Assembly: GCA_946500295.1 (NCBI GenBank)
Contig: CAMMVF010000006.1
Coordinates: forward strand, 51,419-115,418
Length of the DNA stretch: 64,000 nucleotides
Source: an uncultured Clostridia bacterium
GTDB lineage: Bacteria; Bacillota; Clostridia; Oscillospirales; Acutalibacteraceae
Direction: 5' to 3'
Both the position numbers and the translations under genes were made by a program. How positions within the stretch are numbered: position 1 is the stretch's first letter; every line of letters begins with the position of its first letter. The notes under the pieces were generated by a model that did not search any database, was not told the origin of the DNA, and saw only the letters and a list, made by a program, of their open reading frames with translations. Below, in pieces: positions 60,691 to 64,000 of the stretch.

Positions 60691-61725
60691 TTAATTATTC
60701 AAAAATGATTCTACCCTATCTCCGACATTTTTTTGAAGATTTCGATAGAAAAACTGATAATCATAAATATGGTAAACTCCATCGGTAAAGATTGGAAGTG
60801 AAGCCGGATAATCCTCTTTATTTATATCCGTTACCTTCAGTGTACCTCTTTTGGGGTCGAGGTAAGCTCCGGTCAAATTTTTTATCTCTTTAGTAATTTC
60901 ACCGTCGTAGTTTGTGAAACAAGCTCCGAGATTTAAGGATTTATCAGCATAAGTACTGTCTGTTTTCCAGTTCAGCGGGTTAATTCCAAGAGTAGAGCCC
61001 TCTACTATAACGGAACTTTGTATATCTTCTGCTTCGGTATTAAATGTAATTACCACGCCGGTATCCGTCTCACCTTGAGCAAGTTTTAAATGTGGATAAT
61101 CCCGCGTTTCTTCCTCTGTAATTCCCCAACCAATAGCATATACGGCAACATTGTTATCAGCATATTCTTCCTCATCAAATAAGTCTTTTACCAGCCTTAT
61201 TGACATATCAGCACCTTGAGAAAATCCGGCGAGGACATACGGTCTTCCTTCGTTATAGTTTTCCATATAGTAAATAAAAGCTTCCTTTACATCCTGATAA
61301 GCAGTTTCAAGGTATGGTTCTCTTTCCTCGGCAGTCATTTCATAAACCTCAAGTCCGGCCTGACGGTAATACGGGGCAAACATTCGGCAATTATCCTCAT
61401 AAATGCCCTTTTCCATATTTAAGGCTCCTAAAAAGCTTTCCTTGCTAGCCGTATCAGTCAAACTCATGTTATGATCATCGTCATCTCCCGTAAATACAGT
61501 TGGACAGAGAATGAAAAGATCCGCCTCCATATTCTCTCCCTGAGCTAAATACGCCCAGTTTTCGGAATCTTTGTAAATTGACTCATCAACATCAGAAATT
61601 GAAGAATCGGCTTGTGTGCTTGTATTGATCTGCGACGAACTCTGAGAATCGTTTTGAGAACAAGCGGTAAGCGCCGTCAGAGAAATTATTAGTGCAAGTA
61701 ATACACTAAGACATCTTCTTAGCAT
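60691..61725 (-). CDS. DUF3089 lipoprotein, alpha/beta-hydrolase-like
   Basis: A 344-residue exported lipoprotein. The signal ends in the lipobox LTAC (Cys22), followed by a Ser/Gln/Thr-rich tether (to about residue 45). The main domain has ADLFILCPTVFTGDDD, RMFAPYYRQAGLEVYEM, PYVLAGFSQGADMSIRLVKD with the GxSxG-type nucleophile elbow (GFSQG) and IGWGITEEE. This is the DUF3089 pattern, of the alpha/beta-hydrolase fold, with unknown substrate. It is outside the cell on the membrane. It lies 11 bases after the YjjG-type gene on the minus strand. Confidence 0.85.
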   Translation of the reverse strand: MLRRCLSVLLALIISLTALTACSQNDSQSSSQINTSTQADSSISDVDESIYKDSENWAYLAQGENMEADLFILCPTVFTGDDDDHNMSLTDTASKESFLGALNMEKGIYEDNCRMFAPYYRQAGLEVYEMTAEEREPYLETAYQDVKEAFIYYMENYNEGRPYVLAGFSQGADMSIRLVKDLFDEEEYADNNVAVYAIGWGITEEETRDYPHLKLAQGETDTGVVITFNTEAEDIQSSVIVEGSTLGINPLNWKTDSTYADKSLNLGACFTNYDGEITKEIKNLTGAYLDPKRGTLKVTDINKEDYPASLPIFTDGVYHIYDYQFFYRNLQKNVGDRVESFLNN

Positions 61726-61736
61726 TTAATCACCTC

Positions 61737-62447
61737 TCAAATATTACACATCATTTTTTCAAAAGCTGCAAGGAAACTGACTTTGTAATCGCAATATTCA
61801 TTCGGCATTTTGGTTTTATCTTCCGGGTCGTAAAGACAGGTAGTTATTCCTGCGTTTCTGCCGCCTTCCATATCCGCAGAAAGGGAGTCGCCAAAAATGA
61901 TATATCGGCTTTTATCATAGTCCCCGATTTTTCTAAAACAGTAATCAAAGAACTCCTGTTTTGGCTTATTATAGCCTATGATATCAGAAATAAATACATC
62001 GTCAATAAATGGCAAAAGTCCGCTGTCCTTAAGACGTCCGCTCTGGGCAATCGCAGTGCCGTTTGTGGTAATGTAAAGCTTGAACTTTTTTGCAAGAGCC
62101 GAACATAGTTGCTCAGCTCCTGCCAAAGTTTTCCCGCAGGTGGACAAAAAGCTTAAATAAGTCTGATTAATTACCTCAGGGGGCGGAGCTTCTATCAATA
62201 AATTTTTCATCAGGTTTTCAAAGCGCAGGGTCATTAGCCTACTTTTTTCAATCTCTCCCCTCTCGAGGCATTTCCAGAGCCTGATATTCTCCTGTGAAAA
62301 TCTATTATAAAACCCTTCATCAAACGGGAGATTGAATTTTTGCATTGTGCTTTTAAAGGCAAATTTTTCTGCATATGAAAAATCCAAAAGAGTCTGGTCA
62401 CTGTCGAGAAAGATATATTTGATATTTTTCAGCTTATTCAAAATCAA
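61737..62447 (-). CDS. HAD-family nucleotidase, YjjG-like
   Basis: A 236-residue phosphatase of the haloacid-dehalogenase superfamily. YjjG cleaves non-canonical pyrimidine nucleotides. Motif I is YIFLDSDQTLLDF with Asp15 (nucleophile) and Asp17, motif II YITTNGTA, Lys in GYNKPKQEFFDY (motif III) and motif IV IIFGDSLSADMEGGRNAG. Residue four of motif I is Gln in place of the usual Asp/Gly/Asn. It overlaps the DUF2344 gene by 14 bases. Confidence 0.88.
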   Translation of the reverse strand: MILNKLKNIKYIFLDSDQTLLDFSYAEKFAFKSTMQKFNLPFDEGFYNRFSQENIRLWKCLERGEIEKSRLMTLRFENLMKNLLIEAPPPEVINQTYLSFLSTCGKTLAGAEQLCSALAKKFKLYITTNGTAIAQSGRLKDSGLLPFIDDVFISDIIGYNKPKQEFFDYCFRKIGDYDKSRYIIFGDSLSADMEGGRNAGITTCLYDPEDKTKMPNEYCDYKVSFLAAFEKMMCNI

Positions 62448-63093
62448 GTCCCTCGCTGTTCATTATCCGCTTTCTTACAGCACGGTAATAGTATTCACGG
62501 CCAGTCTTATTTTTCAAGGCATTTATATATAAAATCGGATTTATATTCTCTCGGCTTCCAGCAGGAAGTGTGATTGAAAATAAAACTCCGTCAGAAGTAT
62601 CTGTAAGAGAGTAATTAGTTAGATACGGCTTTAAATCAATATCCTTAATACCCTTCTTTGTCTTTTTCTGAGTTATAACAGCTTCGCCTCCAAGGATTTC
62701 ATTAAACTTGTCGTATAACTCCTGAGAACATTGGTCGTCGCAGCTCAGATAAATCTCATAATTTGCCATAGATATGTCAGCTGGCTTCATAACAGGCTCC
62801 GCAGCTTTATATACCGATATACCATCCGGCAAACTCATATTTAAGAGTTCAGGAATAGAAGAAAGGTTAAAGCTTTCTTCCAAAAGGCGGATATCCATAG
62901 TTTCACACTCTCCGGAGAATCCTAGAGCCAGCGGTAGTGCAAAAGTGATGAACGGGTGTGGGTTAAATCCTTCAGTATGCCAAAGAGGAATCTTTGAGCG
63001 GTTAAAGGCATGAGTCATAACTTTGTTGAGGTCGAGGTGGGAAATATACTTAGACAAGCCCTCTTTTTTAAACCAAATTCTCACGTTTTTCAA
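62434..63093 (-). CDS. TIGR03936/DUF2344 radical-SAM-associated protein
   Basis: A 219-residue protein found next to TIGR03960-type radical SAM enzymes, in some cases fused to them. The start IWFKKEGLSKYISHLDLNKV and NRSKIPLWHTEGFNPHPFIT are the family hallmark, with LALGFSGECETMDIRL next. The biochemical role is unknown, thought to bind nucleic acid or act in RNA modification. It overlaps the end of the radical SAM gene by 26 bases, so the two are a coupled unit. Confidence 0.92.
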   Translation of the reverse strand: MKNVRIWFKKEGLSKYISHLDLNKVMTHAFNRSKIPLWHTEGFNPHPFITFALPLALGFSGECETMDIRLLEESFNLSSIPELLNMSLPDGISVYKAAEPVMKPADISMANYEIYLSCDDQCSQELYDKFNEILGGEAVITQKKTKKGIKDIDLKPYLTNYSLTDTSDGVLFSITLPAGSRENINPILYINALKNKTGREYYYRAVRKRIMNSEGLDFE

Positions 63094-64000
63094 AGCACAC
63101 TCCCCCTTTCCATTGCGCTGCTCCGCAGTTACTGCATTTTTGGCGGCAGTTAGGTGTTGTTTCGTTATTATATGCCCTCTTACATTCTTCGATTAAAAAG
63201 GACTTTTTTATTCCGTAATTCAAATGATCCCACGGCAGAATTTCATCAAAGCTTCTCTGTCTATTAGCGTAAAACGCAGGGTCAATTCCGCACTCTTCAA
63301 ATACCTCAAGCCATTTATCCAGGCTGAAAAAGTCACCCCAGCCGTCAAAAATCATACCTTTTTCAAAAGCTGATAACAATGCCTTGCAAAGCTTTCTGTC
63401 TCCGCGTGCAAAAACGGCTTCTACAAAGCTGGTTGAGGAATCGTGATAGTTGTAATTTATTTTTTTAGTAGTAATCGACTCCTTTAGATGCTGTTGCTTT
63501 TCTTTAAGCTCGTCTATTGTATTTTGCCCAAACCACTGAAATGGTGTAAAGGGCTTTGGAACAAAGCTTGCAGTGCTGAGTGTTACCTTAACGCTCTTAC
63601 CCTTAACTCTCTTCTCGCTGTTATAATATACATTTACTACATTATGCCCGAGTCGAGCAATTCCTGCTACATCGTCAAGCGTTTCTGTAGGCAGACCTAT
63701 CATAAAATAAAGCTTAATCGTCGTCCATCCGCCCGAAAAAGCAGTAGCGCAGGTGCTCATCAGCTCATCCTCTGTAACATTTTTATTTATAACATCTCTA
63801 AGTCGTTGGGTTCCAGCTTCCGGAGCAAAGGTAAGTCCGCTCTTTCTTACAGTTTTCAACTTTGAAAGAATCTCGTCTGAGAAACCATCAACCCGAAGAG
63901 AAGGGAGCGATATACTGACGTTTTCATCCTTAGACCATTTTGTAAGCTCATTTAACAACTCTTCGATTTTTGAGTAATCGCTCGAGCTGAGCGAGGATAG
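63068..64000 (-). CDS. TIGR03960-type radical SAM protein, C-terminal part (cut by window edge)
   Basis: The minus-strand frame is open to base 64000, giving 310 visible residues of a protein of usual size about 600. The visible part holds SLPSLRVDGFSDEIL, RKSGLTFAPEAGTQRLRDVI, the TIKLYFMIGLPTETLDDV strand of the radical SAM barrel and a C-terminal domain with NYGIKKSFLIEECKRA and a Cys-rich tail CRQKCSNCGAAQWKGGVC. The CxxxCxxC cluster site and the B12-binding part would lie beyond the window. TTG at 63958 is not a true start. It is paired with the DUF2344 gene. Confidence 0.92.
   Translation of the reverse strand, partial: LSSLSSSDYSKIEELLNELTKWSKDENVSISLPSLRVDGFSDEILSKLKTVRKSGLTFAPEAGTQRLRDVINKNVTEDELMSTCATAFSGGWTTIKLYFMIGLPTETLDDVAGIARLGHNVVNVYYNSEKRVKGKSVKVTLSTASFVPKPFTPFQWFGQNTIDELKEKQQHLKESITTKKINYNYHDSSTSFVEAVFARGDRKLCKALLSAFEKGMIFDGWGDFFSLDKWLEVFEECGIDPAFYANRQRSFDEILPWDHLNYGIKKSFLIEECKRAYNNETTPNCRQKCSNCGAAQWKGGVCFEKRENLV

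Noticed and set aside
1..64000. CRISPR arrays, tRNA or rRNA genes, insertion sequences, prophage
   Set aside because: No regularly spaced repeat longer than the small ones listed, no tRNA-like cloverleaf or rRNA stretch, no transposase or phage structural gene was recognised.

Overview
The window reads as chromosomal DNA of a low-GC, Gram-positive anaerobe of the class Clostridia, most like the Ruminococcaceae/Oscillospiraceae. The signs are strong GGAGG ribosome sites, SepF/DivIVA division genes, a cwlD-type amidase, ECF transporters, an L19-type leader in front of rplS, a dockerin-bearing secreted protein and clostridial families such as DUF5711 and DUF1540. No rRNA, tRNA, CRISPR array, insertion sequence or prophage was seen. 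Assignments rest on reading motifs and gene order, not on searches.

Region 1 (1-20.7 kb, all plus strand) is a housekeeping block. It holds a division cluster (yggS, sepF, ylmH, divIVA, lspA, rluD-type synthase), the rplS unit (promoter, leader RNA, rplS, lepB, rbgA, rnhB, yraN, M19 dipeptidase), thrC with a phosphoesterase, the protein quality-control series tig, clpP, clpX, lon, engB, then lysA and a two-gene amino-acid ABC importer whose binding protein and permease are fused.

Region 2 (20.7-35.2 kb) is patchier and partly accessory. A frameshifted flavodoxin-type reductase is followed by a three-gene minus-strand module (membrane glycosyltransferase-like protein, UDP-galactopyranose-mutase-like flavoprotein, GtrA). 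Next come a secreted propeller-like protein with a C-terminal dockerin, a coenzyme A island (coaBC, an ECF S component that is probably for pantothenate, coaX), uppP, a 482-residue HTH protein of unknown function, a decayed ABC ATPase gene, a zinc-ribbon membrane protein and an overlooked 58-residue protein.

Region 3 (35.2-42.5 kb) has uridine phosphorylase, cwlD, radA, a small Cys-rich protein, an efflux adaptor plus FtsX-type permease without its own ATPase, a DUF6873-like protein and a tyrosine recombinase preceded by a perfect 19-bp inverted repeat.

Region 4 (42.6-55.5 kb, minus strand) runs ruvC-ruvA-ruvB-glmM-methyltransferase-ecfA1-ecfA2-ecfT-truA-DUF5711-cvpA-pgsA-clpE. The ECF energising module here can serve the S component of region 2.

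Region 5 (55.5-64 kb) opens with the clearest regulatory element: a consensus promoter, a yybP-ykoY-type (Mn2+) riboswitch and an overlapping terminator ahead of a P-type cation ATPase. It continues with an FkbM methyltransferase, a LytTR/DUF3021 regulator-membrane pair, a DUF3089 lipoprotein, a YjjG-type nucleotidase and two radical-SAM-associated genes, the last cut by the window edge. The best candidates for new biology are the 482-residue HTH protein with the spaced GCACAT motifs behind it, the LytTR/DUF3021 pair, the 58-residue protein and the ATPase-less efflux pair.
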